A DNA stretch of 64,000 nt. Origin: Aliivibrio_A kagoshimensis. Lineage in GTDB: Bacteria > Pseudomonadota > Gammaproteobacteria > Enterobacterales > Vibrionaceae. The stretch is from contig NZ_JAKJSQ010000003.1 in NCBI RefSeq assembly GCF_050337105.1, positions 1 through 64,000 of the forward strand, in the 5' to 3' direction. Position numbers and translations under genes: made by a program. The notes under the pieces were generated by a model, which saw nothing but the letters and a program-made list of their open reading frames with translations, was not told where the DNA came from and made no database searches. Shown here piece after piece: positions 43,442 to 52,168 of this stretch. Position 1 is the stretch's first letter. Each line of letters starts with the position of its first letter.

Positions 43442-43774
43442 CGNAATACTCAACACTTTTTTNAACGGTATAACAGTGATGAATTAAACGGTTTGTCTTA
43501 TTCAAAACCTGGTAGGGACAGCGGTTATCAAAACCATGCGTCTGTATAGGAGGATAAGACGTCAATTTGTATCTCATTAGGGCGCGGTAAAATGAATGCC
43601 ATAAAGACGCCGGATATATGTCGCAAGACCGTGAACCACTGCTGTTTACCCACAACAATGGCCGACAATATGTAGACATCAACAGTGATTAAGAAAAAGA
43701 ACATTGCCTTGCATTTAGCGAGGTGACCATATATGTCCCAGTAAGAAACACCACCATGGATAGGGAGAAAGCGG

Positions 43775-46381
43775 TTGTTTAATGAATTGGCAATAGTTGT
43801 GGCGGTTATCGCGGTCATAGTCGTACTGAAATCGGCCGGGCGGATTTCGAAGCTTGAAGATAAGATTGCTCAGCTGCATGATGAACTGTCAGACATGCGA
43901 AGGCTGATGTTATCAGATTTTGGCCAACCAGCTGTGGAACAGGATAGTCAACATGAGGCCCAGGCCGAGGTAGGCCTTCCAGCACCTCCGATGGTTCATC
44001 CGATGAGTGTCAAAAGTAGCGAGCCCCCTCGTGCGTCTCAAAAACCTAATCTAAGCGCTGAACGAAAACCTAATAAACTGCTTACCAGTTTGCAAGAGAA
44101 CTGGTTGGTTTGGGTGGGGGCGTTAGCCATGCTAGTGGGTGGTGGTTATTTGGTGCAAGTGATTGGTAGCCATATCGAATTCTCTCCAATAGTGCGCGTG
44201 ACCATCGCTTTTGTACTCTCTCTTGTCACACTGATGGCAGGGGTTTGGTTCCATCGTAGAGAGCAGAAAGATCCAGAGCGTTCGAAGCGGGCTCAAGGGT
44301 TTACTTATGTTCCAGCTGCGATTACGAGTACAGGATTAACGGGAATTTATTGCACAGTCATTTTCGCGTTTGTGTTTTATCAGCTGCTGTCTCCGACTTT
44401 GTCGTTACTGATTTTGGCGGTGGCGGCGTTTTCTAGTTTGGGGCTCTCTTTACGCCAAGGGCCTTTGATGGCAATACTTGGCTTAGTGGGAGGGTATACC
44501 GCACCATTATGGATTGGGGGAACTGAACCGAATTACCTCTTACTGGCAGGGTACTTCAGCGCAATTTCCTTGGCGGCTACGGTATTAATGCAAAGGGTGC
44601 GCCGAGCATGGTTAGCGCCAAGTATCGCGCTACCACATGTGTTGTGGATGCTGATTATGATTGAGAGTATGCCAAGGGAGTCCCTATTTCCTTGGTTAGC
44701 CATATTCCTCTCACTCACTGTATACCTTATTTATGCGGTGCCTAGACTGGGCTGGCAGTTGTTGCTTCGTTATCGTCACTGCCAAGGAAAATGGACTCAT
44801 CTTCCCATTGCTACTTCGTTGATGGTGGTGGTGTTGATGTTTGCCGCTGTGGAGAGGTTGGAAGAGGTTTCTACACTGGAACTGGCGTATCTGTACGCGG
44901 TTTTATTAGCGATCGTATGGCTCCCAGCACTGCGGAAAGGGTGGTCGTTGAGGCCATTTCTGCCAGCAATGGTTGCCTCCTCTGTATCGGTAGTGTTGCT
45001 CTCGATTGCGCTTGATACCTTCTCCATGACGAACAGCCCATCATTAATATTGACTGCGTTAGCGATGAGTATCGGCCTGATCGGTTGGCGAACCTTGAGC
45101 CAAGTACAAGGTGGTGATCGAACACGGCTCACCTGCCTTTATCTGCTGGTGCTTGCACCTGTTATGACATTAAGCATGCTGATGTACGCTCATGAGTGTA
45201 TCGAAAGTTATGTATGGGTTTGGACTCTATTTACTGCATTAGTTGCAGGTTGCTATGGTTACCTTGGTTTACGATTGAAAGACTTGTCGCAAGCGTGTTC
45301 TGCTATTGTGCACGCCATGGTGGCAGGGATCTCATTGGTTTGGTTAAGCGATGTATGGCTCACTACGATTATTTCGGCGCAAGTGGCGATGATGGCACTA
45401 CAAGCACAACATAGATTATTCCTCCCTGCGAATTGGGCCATCAAAGTAGCGATGATCATATTGGTGATACGTCTGACTTTGTTACCGTTTATTCCAGATT
45501 GGCAGCCGATGGTGGCGGGGCATTGGGCGTGGGTGATGATCAGTTACTTACCTTCGTTGATGATTTTGGCTTACGCTCGTTCGATAATGCAGCGAGCGGA
45601 TGGCGAGCTGGCTAATTGGTTCGAAGGGGCCTTTTTGCATGTGTTTCTAATGGTGCTATTTACCCAAACCAATTACTGGTTGACGGGGGACTATGGCTAT
45701 CTAGATTACTTTGATTTCACCTCGATGGTGGTGTTTGCCAACCAAGCCTTAGTGATGGGCTTGGTATACAGCTACCGCAGCCAGTTTGCGCAGAAGCTTA
45801 AATCTGTGTATCAAGGTTACAGCTATCTATTGTGGTGTGCGTTTTCCCTACAAGTTGTCGCGCTCAATACGTTTGAGTCGCCACTGTTGGTATCGAATGT
45901 GTCCGCAGAAGCGATGCCTATTTTTAACATGCTAACGCTGGGTTGGTTGCTGCCTGCAGCGGTCTTGATCGCCACTGTAGTGAGGGGTTGGAATACCCTG
46001 CGCATCCCTCACTATGTAGTGGCAGGGTTAGGTTTCACACTCGGTGCGGTTTGGCTTGGGATGTCGATTCGTCAGTTCTGGCAACCTGTGTCGATGACAA
46101 TGAGGGTGCCAACCAGTATGGCTGAACTGTTCAGTTACTCGGTAGCAGGTTTGGTTGTTGGCGGGGTACTGACGTGGGGCGGCGTAACCCGAAAAGCTCT
46201 AACGGTACAGCGCATTGGCCTTATCGTTTTGGCCTGTGTAGCCCTGAAAGTATTCCTATGGGATGTGCGAACACTGGACGGATTCTGGCGTGCCATTAGC
46301 TTTTTAGGGTTAGGGGCATCTCTCATGGCTCTGGGTTGGTTGTTTCAGAAATTGAACCGTTCGGTTACTAGTAATTATTAA
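43775..46381 (+). CDS. DUF2339 large multi-pass membrane protein
   Basis: The 868-residue protein begins with one helix and a coiled coil (ISKLEDKIAQLHDELSDMRRL), then a Pro/Ser linker. Over 20 membrane spans follow from about residue 105 (WLVWVGALAMLVGGGYLVQVIG) to the end (GFWRAISFLGLGASLMALGWLF). This is the DUF2339 architecture. A role in the envelope is likely but unproven. The start is a TTG with AGGGAG ahead. An inverted pair of GACAGACAC motifs follows the stop. The IS110 element lies directly upstream and may have separated it from its native promoter. Confidence 0.82.
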   Translation: MFNELAIVVAVIAVIVVLKSAGRISKLEDKIAQLHDELSDMRRLMLSDFGQPAVEQDSQHEAQAEVGLPAPPMVHPMSVKSSEPPRASQKPNLSAERKPNKLLTSLQENWLVWVGALAMLVGGGYLVQVIGSHIEFSPIVRVTIAFVLSLVTLMAGVWFHRREQKDPERSKRAQGFTYVPAAITSTGLTGIYCTVIFAFVFYQLLSPTLSLLILAVAAFSSLGLSLRQGPLMAILGLVGGYTAPLWIGGTEPNYLLLAGYFSAISLAATVLMQRVRRAWLAPSIALPHVLWMLIMIESMPRESLFPWLAIFLSLTVYLIYAVPRLGWQLLLRYRHCQGKWTHLPIATSLMVVVLMFAAVERLEEVSTLELAYLYAVLLAIVWLPALRKGWSLRPFLPAMVASSVSVVLLSIALDTFSMTNSPSLILTALAMSIGLIGWRTLSQVQGGDRTRLTCLYLLVLAPVMTLSMLMYAHECIESYVWVWTLFTALVAGCYGYLGLRLKDLSQACSAIVHAMVAGISLVWLSDVWLTTIISAQVAMMALQAQHRLFLPANWAIKVAMIILVIRLTLLPFIPDWQPMVAGHWAWVMISYLPSLMILAYARSIMQRADGELANWFEGAFLHVFLMVLFTQTNYWLTGDYGYLDYFDFTSMVVFANQALVMGLVYSYRSQFAQKLKSVYQGYSYLLWCAFSLQVVALNTFESPLLVSNVSAEAMPIFNMLTLGWLLPAAVLIATVVRGWNTLRIPHYVVAGLGFTLGAVWLGMSIRQFWQPVSMTMRVPTSMAELFSYSVAGLVVGGVLTWGGVTRKALTVQRIGLIVLACVALKVFLWDVRTLDGFWRAISFLGLGASLMALGWLFQKLNRSVTSNY

Positions 46382-46400
46382 TTTGAAGGCATAATTTGAA

Positions 46401-46443
46401 GGGACAGACACATGATGTTCTTAGTGTTTGAGGTGTCTGTCCT
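46401..46443. repeat. inverted pair of GGGACAGACAC motifs (REPIN-like)
   Basis: GGGACAGACAC at 46401-46411 faces GTGTCTGTCC at 46433-46442, with 21 bases between. It can fold into a 10-bp hairpin just past the DUF2339 stop. It is the only complete head-to-head pair of this motif seen in the window. Confidence 0.65.
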
Positions 46444-46523
46444 TACAAGGAGTTTACTCTCATCATTTGGTGTTTTTGGGGGCGTTTGTGGATGTCCCTC
46501 ACTGAACGTTGAAGGAATAGCGT

Positions 46524-46529
46524 TATAAT
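46524..46529 (+). promoter_or_regulatory. TATAAT -10 box for the nucleoside hydrolase gene
   Basis: A consensus TATAAT lies 41 bases before the ATG at 46571. No good -35 box is seen at 17-18 bases (ACTGAA/CACTGA), so the promoter may need an activator. Confidence 0.4.
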
Positions 46530-46570
46530 CTTTCATTCTCATTCCTATCGTTTAACAGGGTAGCCAGCCA

Positions 46571-47545
46571 ATGACCAATAAGATTATTTTAGACACGGAT
46601 CCGGGTATTGATGATGCGATGGCGATTTTGTTTGCCGAGACCAGTCCGGATATCACTCTTGTGGCATTGACGACGGTATATGGCAACGCCACCATTGCAA
46701 ACGGCACGCGCAATGCGCTCTATTTGAAAGAGAAGTTCGATTGCAAGTATGATGTTGCTATGGGAACGGACAAGCCATTGGTTCGACCGCCTGTTGGGCC
46801 AACAGTATTTGTACACGGAGAATCTGGTTTTGGTGATTTGAATGTGCCAGAACCAAAACACGCTATTGTAGACCCGCGTCCTGCATTTCAATACATGATT
46901 GATACGATTCATGCGAATCCAGGGGAGATCACGTTGGTTGCCATTGGGCCACTGACTAATCTGGCGTTGGCGTTGCAAGCTGATCCTTCGATAACATCAT
47001 TAGTGAAACAGGTGGTGGTGATGGGCGGTGCATTTGGTGAGAATGGTCACCGTGGGAATGTAACTCCGTATGCTGAAGCTAATATTCACGATGATCCTCA
47101 TGCGGCGGATATTGTGTTTGGCGCAGATTGGCCCGTGGTGATTATTGGCCTTGATGTAACTCAGCAAAGTGTGTTTACGGCGAGTTATCTCGATGATTTG
47201 AAAGATAAGGCCGGAGAGGCTGGTTTGTTTATCTGGGATGTTAGCCGCTACTATCTCAGGTTTTATGCTAATCGGTTAGGTTATGAAGGGTGTCATGTTC
47301 ATGATCCATCGGCCATTGCGTACGTGATTAACCCTGAGCTATTTACGACCCGTAATGGCCCGGTCAGAGTGGTGACTGATGGTCCGGCAGAAGGGTTAAC
47401 ACTGCAAAAATTCGAACAACAGAAGTTCCCAATTGATGACTGGGCCGAGCGCCGTTCACAGCAAGTGGGTGTGGCTGTCGATTCAGAGACGTTATTGGCA
47501 CTGTATCGGACAACGATAATGGATTACCACCAAAGCAAAAAGTAG
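46571..47545 (+). CDS. nucleoside hydrolase (IUNH family)
   Basis: The 324-residue protein carries the calcium-binding aspartate cluster DTDPGIDDAMA at residues 8-18 (Asp8, Asp10, Asp14, Asp15), VALTTVYGNATI, the central VVMGGAFGENGHRGNVTPYAEANIHDDPHAADIVF, and the active-site His and Asp in GYEGCHVHDPSAIAYV. It splits the N-glycosidic bond of nucleosides to ribose and base in salvage. Purine or pyrimidine preference cannot be told. It ends 18 bases from the convergent GGDEF gene. Confidence 0.9.
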   Translation: MTNKIILDTDPGIDDAMAILFAETSPDITLVALTTVYGNATIANGTRNALYLKEKFDCKYDVAMGTDKPLVRPPVGPTVFVHGESGFGDLNVPEPKHAIVDPRPAFQYMIDTIHANPGEITLVAIGPLTNLALALQADPSITSLVKQVVVMGGAFGENGHRGNVTPYAEANIHDDPHAADIVFGADWPVVIIGLDVTQQSVFTASYLDDLKDKAGEAGLFIWDVSRYYLRFYANRLGYEGCHVHDPSAIAYVINPELFTTRNGPVRVVTDGPAEGLTLQKFEQQKFPIDDWAERRSQQVGVAVDSETLLALYRTTIMDYHQSKK

Positions 47546-47563
47546 TTTTAGGTAGAGCAGATA

Positions 47564-48997
47564 TTATTCCACCTCGGCGACTAATGTGTGTTCAATAGGG
47601 CGATCTTTGGTCCTAGCTGCAGTGATTGGGTCGTTAATGGCGTCAATCACGCAGTTTCTTCCGGTACGCTTAGCATGATATAACGCCTCATCCAGAATGT
47701 GATAAGCGCTTTGAAAGTCATGATTAATGGTGTTTGAGGTAATATAGGCGAAACTGGCTGTTATCTTTAGTTTCTTCCCTTCATGTGAAGTAAAAGAACT
47801 TTTTTCCAGTCGTGCTCGTAAGGATTCGACGCGTTCTCGAGCAAGATCTTTACCGCAACCATTCAAAAAGATGAAGAACTCCTCGCCACCAATTCTTCCA
47901 ATAAAGTCATTTTTCATCATCGGCTCACCCAGAACTTTAGCAATATGTTTGAGGGCGATATCACCAGTAGGGTGGCCGTAAGTGTCATTAATTGACTTAA
48001 AATGGTCTAAATCGAACAGGACTAAAGTGTGGGTTTTTCCGGTAGATGCACTGAATTTTAAGATTTTTTCAAAAGCCGTTTTTCGATTATACAAGCCTGT
48101 TAATTGATCTTTTTCTGAGATGTATTTCAGTCTAAAGCGTGAAGCAAGGATAATAACAACTAAAATGAGCAAGGTTGATAGTGCTAAGCGGTATAAGAGT
48201 TCATCTTGGCGCAGGGTTATTAATTCAGTGGTTTGTAGATGTTGGATCTGCTCTGCTCTTAATCGTTCGATCTCATGCTCTAAAGATTGTTGAAGATAAT
48301 TTTCTACAGTGCTTCTATCATCAAGATTAACGAGGTGGTTACTTTTAGGGTGATACGGATATTCATCGGAGGCTACCGAGGCATACTTCGCAATCATTCT
48401 ATTTACCAGCAGGGCATTATCAATCTCGCCAGATTTTTGATAACTGATGGCTAAAAGGTGATAGACCCAGCGGATATCGAGAAAGTGCTTGCCACTACTT
48501 TGTAATAATTCCAGTACATCTTCACAATATTCCTGCGCCACTTGGTGACGCTGTAACTCAATGTTGTTTTTGCAATACTGTAACGAGAGTAATGCAACTA
48601 GGTCATCGTCTTTTATTCGAATGGCTTTATCGAGCTGCCTTTTGGTCAGCTGGGCGGCATAGAGATTCTGGCCATGATCTTCAAAGTACATGACTTGGCT
48701 CATTTCAGATTCGATTGTTTCATAGCTATTAGGAAGGTATGAACTTGGTGCAAATCTTAAGGGGTCTTTTTTTGATGAGATTGCGTGTAAATGCATGGAA
48801 ACAAAGATACGTTCAGCACCAGGTGAAAGAGTTAAGTAGTGCTCGGAGAGCATAGCGATCGCTTCATTTTTGTTGGAGGTTCTAAGAAGGTTAAATGCGT
48901 TTTTCCACTCATCATGAGCCATAATTGAGGCGTATGTCGTTTTTGAACACGAGAGCAATAATAGAATTGAGAATACAGAGAATTTAAAGTAATGCAT
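47564..48997 (-). CDS. membrane diguanylate cyclase with TPR-like sensor
   Basis: The 477-residue protein has a signal-like N-terminus (FSVFSILLLLSCSKTTYA) and a periplasmic helical repeat domain (residues 30-250, TPR-like: AVRWVYHLLAISYQKSGEIDNALL-type helices). A TM lies near residues 270-290 (LSTLLILVVIILASRF). The GGDEF domain follows, with DQLTGLYNRKTAFEKI, FDLDHFKSINDTYGH and the active-site GGEEF at 370-374. It should make c-di-GMP. No EAL domain or clear RxxD inhibition site was seen. It is a single gene. Confidence 0.87.
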   Translation of the reverse strand: MHYFKFSVFSILLLLSCSKTTYASIMAHDEWKNAFNLLRTSNKNEAIAMLSEHYLTLSPGAERIFVSMHLHAISSKKDPLRFAPSSYLPNSYETIESEMSQVMYFEDHGQNLYAAQLTKRQLDKAIRIKDDDLVALLSLQYCKNNIELQRHQVAQEYCEDVLELLQSSGKHFLDIRWVYHLLAISYQKSGEIDNALLVNRMIAKYASVASDEYPYHPKSNHLVNLDDRSTVENYLQQSLEHEIERLRAEQIQHLQTTELITLRQDELLYRLALSTLLILVVIILASRFRLKYISEKDQLTGLYNRKTAFEKILKFSASTGKTHTLVLFDLDHFKSINDTYGHPTGDIALKHIAKVLGEPMMKNDFIGRIGGEEFFIFLNGCGKDLARERVESLRARLEKSSFTSHEGKKLKITASFAYITSNTINHDFQSAYHILDEALYHAKRTGRNCVIDAINDPITAARTKDRPIEHTLVAEVE

Positions 48998-49234
48998 TTA
49001 TACCTTTAGTATTATCATAACGCAGGTTTCATGAATCATATGTTATACAAATAAGGCATATGTCATGGATATGTCATTTAGTATATGAATGATATAGGGA
49101 TGTCACCTAATATGACTCTGTTTTTTTATTATGATTTGGGGTGCGTATCTCATTTGAAAATATGTGTTATTTATGAGACACGCGCAGATGTGAAAGGATA
49201 GATAAGCAGATATTTTAACTCTTTGATTATTTTA

Positions 49235-50110
49235 TTATACTTCCCATTTTCCATTACTATCTTGGCACACTTCGATTTTTTCACTATTAATGGTTCGACG
49301 TGCTTTTTTAAGTTCAATCTGTAATGTTCGGCAGGTAGAGCTATTTTGTTTGGCTGGTAGAAGAGTGACTTCTCCGGCTATATTCGTTTTGCTATTAAAC
49401 CAAGAGTTCTTTTCTCCAATCTTATTATTAACGAGGGTACTGAGAACCGCTTCATTCATTAATTGTTGGTCTTTATCACTAAGGTCGACACCTGAAAATA
49501 GGGTGGTAATACTTGGTAATACTGAAAGTGGTGCTTTTAAAATGCCACTTAATACGCCAGATACCACTCCTTCTGATGCCTCTTTACCCGCTTCTTTTAC
49601 GTTATCCACTAATAGCTGTGCTTCTGCGATGACTTTTGGTGTGTCTGCTCGAAGGGCTGCACTCTCTTTGAGAATGGCTGGGATTTGTTTAGATACTTGC
49701 TGTACGGATTTGTTAGTACTATCGACCTGCTTCAATACAGGCGGAATCGCTTTTCGGATCTGTTTGCTCTCAACAAGGATCGGGGTGATCTGCTGTTCCA
49801 CAGCATGGATCTGTTCCAGCAATAGAGGAACTTGCTCGGTGATGTCATCAACGCGTTGTAGGATAGGGTCAACCTGAGTCACTACCGACTCTACTTGGGC
49901 TAAAATTAACGGGATTTCAGCGGTGATATTGTCGACACGTTGTAATATTTGTGGGATTTGCAGTTGAACATCATTCACTTCTTTGATGATGGGCTCTAGC
50001 TTACTGACTTGTTGGCTAATGTGGATAATGCTGTATCCGAGGTAAGCTAAACTGGCCGCGAGAATAAGTCGGGTAAGGTTGTTCACTGCTGTGGTTAAGG
50101 TGGTCGGCAT
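49235..50110 (-). CDS. membrane-anchored protein of 14-residue proline-marked repeats
   Basis: The 291-residue protein has one TM near residues 10-27 (LTRLILAASLAYLGYSII). From about 45 to 170 there is a run of 14-residue units (two heptads) of the form I/V-P-x-I-L-x-x-V-x-x-I-x-x-x: IPQILQRVDNITAE, IPLILAQVESVVTQ, VDPILQRVDDITEQ, VPLLLEQIHAVEQQ, ITPILVESKQIRKA, IPPVLKQVDSTNKS, and later IPAILKESAALRAD. This gives a coiled coil with regular Pro. A globular C-part has one Cys pair (CRTLQIELK, CQDSNGKWEV). The family is unknown; an envelope scaffold is a guess. Confidence 0.65.
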   Translation of the reverse strand: MPTTLTTAVNNLTRLILAASLAYLGYSIIHISQQVSKLEPIIKEVNDVQLQIPQILQRVDNITAEIPLILAQVESVVTQVDPILQRVDDITEQVPLLLEQIHAVEQQITPILVESKQIRKAIPPVLKQVDSTNKSVQQVSKQIPAILKESAALRADTPKVIAEAQLLVDNVKEAGKEASEGVVSGVLSGILKAPLSVLPSITTLFSGVDLSDKDQQLMNEAVLSTLVNNKIGEKNSWFNSKTNIAGEVTLLPAKQNSSTCRTLQIELKKARRTINSEKIEVCQDSNGKWEV

Positions 50111-50188
50111 AAACAGTTGATCTCCATATTCTTAGCCAAACTCTACCTTTTTATTGGCTTGAAAGCTATCGCCTTCAAGCCGTTAGCA

Positions 50189-51160
50189 CTAGCTTCGTAG
50201 ATGTGGAGTCAAAAAATCAATCACTGGTCCACGAGGAATCACCCCAGTTGGGTTAATCATAGTATGGCTGCCGTAGTAGTGTGCTTTGGTATAGTCAATG
50301 TCTACGGTACTTGCTACGCCATCTTGCTGATAAAGATCGCGTAAGTATCCCCATAAATTGGGGTAGTCGACAATACGTTTAAGGTTGCATTTGAAGTGAC
50401 CGACATAAACGGCATCAAAACGGACTAAAGTGGTAAAAAATCGCCAATCGGCTTCGGTAATGGTATCACCCACTAAATAACGACTGATGGATAGCTGCTG
50501 CTCAAGAGTGTCTAATGCATTAAACAGCTCGGTCACAGCCTCATTATAGGCAGTTTGTGTGGTGGCAAAGCCCGCTCGGTATACGCCATTGTTGATGTTT
50601 GGATAGACATAATCATTAACCTTATTGATCGCTTCTCGATGTGCTTCTGGGTAGAAATCGCCTGCTTTAGCCCCAAGATGATCAAAAGCACTGTTTAGCA
50701 TTCGAATTATATCAGCAGATTCGTTGCTAACAATGGTGTTGCGTTTTTTGTCCCAAAGTACAGGTACTGTCACTCGGCCAGAGTAGTTGGGATCGGCTTG
50801 GGTATAGATCTGATGAAGGTGGTTACTGTGAAAAAGGGAATCCTCAATGACGCCGTCACCGGGGGTGAATGTCCAACCTTGCTCTCCCATATAGGCATTC
50901 ACCACTGAGATCGTGATCATCGACTCTAATCCTTTTAGTGATCGGAATAGTAAGGTGCGGTGAGCCCATGGGCAAGCCAAGGAGACATAGAGGTGATAGC
51001 GCCCAGCCTCGGCGTTAAAGCCAGCATCACCAGTTGGACCTGCACGACCATCATGGGTTACCCAATGGCGAAACTGCGCTTCACTTCGAACGAATTTGCC
51101 ATCGTTAGATTTGGTGTCATACCATTGATCTGCCCATTTTCCATCTATTAAAAGTCCCAT
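50189..51160 (-). CDS. yqjG: glutathionyl-hydroquinone reductase (YqjG type)
   Basis: The 323-residue protein is an Xi-class GST. Catalytic Cys63 lies in LYVSLACPWAHRTLLFRSLKGLE. The conserved PVLWDKKRNTIVSNESADIIRML, the C-terminal YVYPNINNGVYRAGFATTQ and RFDAVYVGHFKCNLKRI also fit. It removes glutathione from glutathionyl-hydroquinones, protecting against quinone stress. Its start is 11 bases after the pirin stop, so both are one transcript. E. coli likewise has YqjG near YhaK (pirin) and YhaJ (LysR). Confidence 0.9.
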   Translation of the reverse strand: MGLLIDGKWADQWYDTKSNDGKFVRSEAQFRHWVTHDGRAGPTGDAGFNAEAGRYHLYVSLACPWAHRTLLFRSLKGLESMITISVVNAYMGEQGWTFTPGDGVIEDSLFHSNHLHQIYTQADPNYSGRVTVPVLWDKKRNTIVSNESADIIRMLNSAFDHLGAKAGDFYPEAHREAINKVNDYVYPNINNGVYRAGFATTQTAYNEAVTELFNALDTLEQQLSISRYLVGDTITEADWRFFTTLVRFDAVYVGHFKCNLKRIVDYPNLWGYLRDLYQQDGVASTVDIDYTKAHYYGSHTMINPTGVIPRGPVIDFLTPHLRS

Positions 51161-51171
51161 TTTATTTCTCC

Positions 51172-52044
51172 TTAATCGGTTAATGTGCCGTTTTGAAAGT
51201 CACTGATGGCTTGATCTATCTCGCGCGAGGTATTCATAACAAAAGGCCCGTAGTGAACAACGGGTTCATTAATTGGCTCACCAGATAGAAAGATGAGCCT
51301 AGCTCCGTGCTCTGTCGCTGTGATTGTCACCTGGTCGCCATCTTTCCATTTCGCCATTTGATGTGCCTGAAGGACCTTGCCTTCTGGGCTCTGATACTCA
51401 CCTTCGAGCAGATATGTGAGCACGGTATGGCTGGCTGGTACGTCGATGGTAACCTGCTGATTTATAGGGATAGCCATATCAAGATAGAGAGCTTGGGTAG
51501 CAATTTGGGTGACGACACCTTCGATTTCCTGCTGGTTAATGACGGTGTTTCCTGCAATCGCCTTAACTGAAGTGCCATTGTTTAACGTAGTCAGTGGCAT
51601 CTCTTCAGCAGAGAATTCTTGATAGGCCGCGGGCTGCATTTTACGCTCTGCGGGTAAGTTGACCCACAGTTGCAGGCCTCTTAAAAGCCCAGCTTCTTGT
51701 TTCGGCATCTCCGAATGAAGAACCCCTTTTCCAGCGGTCATCCATTGAACACTTCCCGGTGTTAACCGTCCAATATTCCCTAGATGATCTCTGTGCTCCA
51801 TTAAGCCTTCAATCATGTAGGTGACCGTTTCAAAACCGCGGTGAGGGTGCTCGGGGAATCCGCCAATATAATCATTGGGATTATCAGAGGAGAACTCATC
51901 AAGCAACAAAAAAGGGTCTAGAGACGCTGAAGTGGTGTGTGGCTGAAACGAGAAGACGCGTTTTAACTTTACGCCATCGCCATCGTGGCTATCACGAGCG
52001 GTAAAAACATCTGAAATACTTCTTACCAAATTCAATGCAGTCAT
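51172..52044 (-). CDS. pirin family protein
   Basis: The 290-residue bicupin protein has the pirin signature FPEHPHRGFETVTYMIEGLMEHRDHLGN with metal ligands His-x-His and Glu, then GSVQWMTAGKGVLHSEMP and GLQLWVNLPAERKMQPAAYQEF. Pirins bind iron, and some members (quercetinase type) oxidise flavonols. It lies upstream of yqjG and divergent from a LysR regulator, matching the yhaK/yhaJ layout of E. coli. Confidence 0.9.
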   Translation of the reverse strand: MTALNLVRSISDVFTARDSHDGDGVKLKRVFSFQPHTTSASLDPFLLLDEFSSDNPNDYIGGFPEHPHRGFETVTYMIEGLMEHRDHLGNIGRLTPGSVQWMTAGKGVLHSEMPKQEAGLLRGLQLWVNLPAERKMQPAAYQEFSAEEMPLTTLNNGTSVKAIAGNTVINQQEIEGVVTQIATQALYLDMAIPINQQVTIDVPASHTVLTYLLEGEYQSPEGKVLQAHQMAKWKDGDQVTITATEHGARLIFLSGEPINEPVVHYGPFVMNTSREIDQAISDFQNGTLTD

Positions 52045-52168
52045 AACGTCACCTTAATTATTTGAATACGTTAAGTGTAGCGAGGTTAAATTGAATAAAA
52101 ATCAGAAAAAAATGATGTTATTGTTCAATATATATGAATAATTAAAATACCACCGAGGAGGGACGAAT

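Larger units (their letters stand above)
42341..43774 (+). mobile_element. IS110-family insertion sequence, ends not fixed
   Basis: The element is made of the 5' inverted-repeat region, the transposase gene and a 3' non-coding part. IS110 elements lack clear terminal inverted repeats and target duplications, so the ends cannot be set by eye. Bases 43442-43774 contain no gene I can support; part may be the right end of the element and the rest the leader of the DUF2339 gene. Two further N bases (43444, 43463) just past the stop suggest the element runs at least that far. Confidence 0.6.

Noticed and set aside
44533..46326. Several frames of 60-110 codons within the DUF2339 gene
   Set aside because: They are other-frame readings of a long, clearly coding membrane-protein gene.
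52045..52168. Specific LysR operator in the pirin/LysR gap
   Set aside because: Only weak 6-7 base inverted repeats (ATTGAA/TTCAAT) were seen in AT-rich sequence; no site could be chosen over others.
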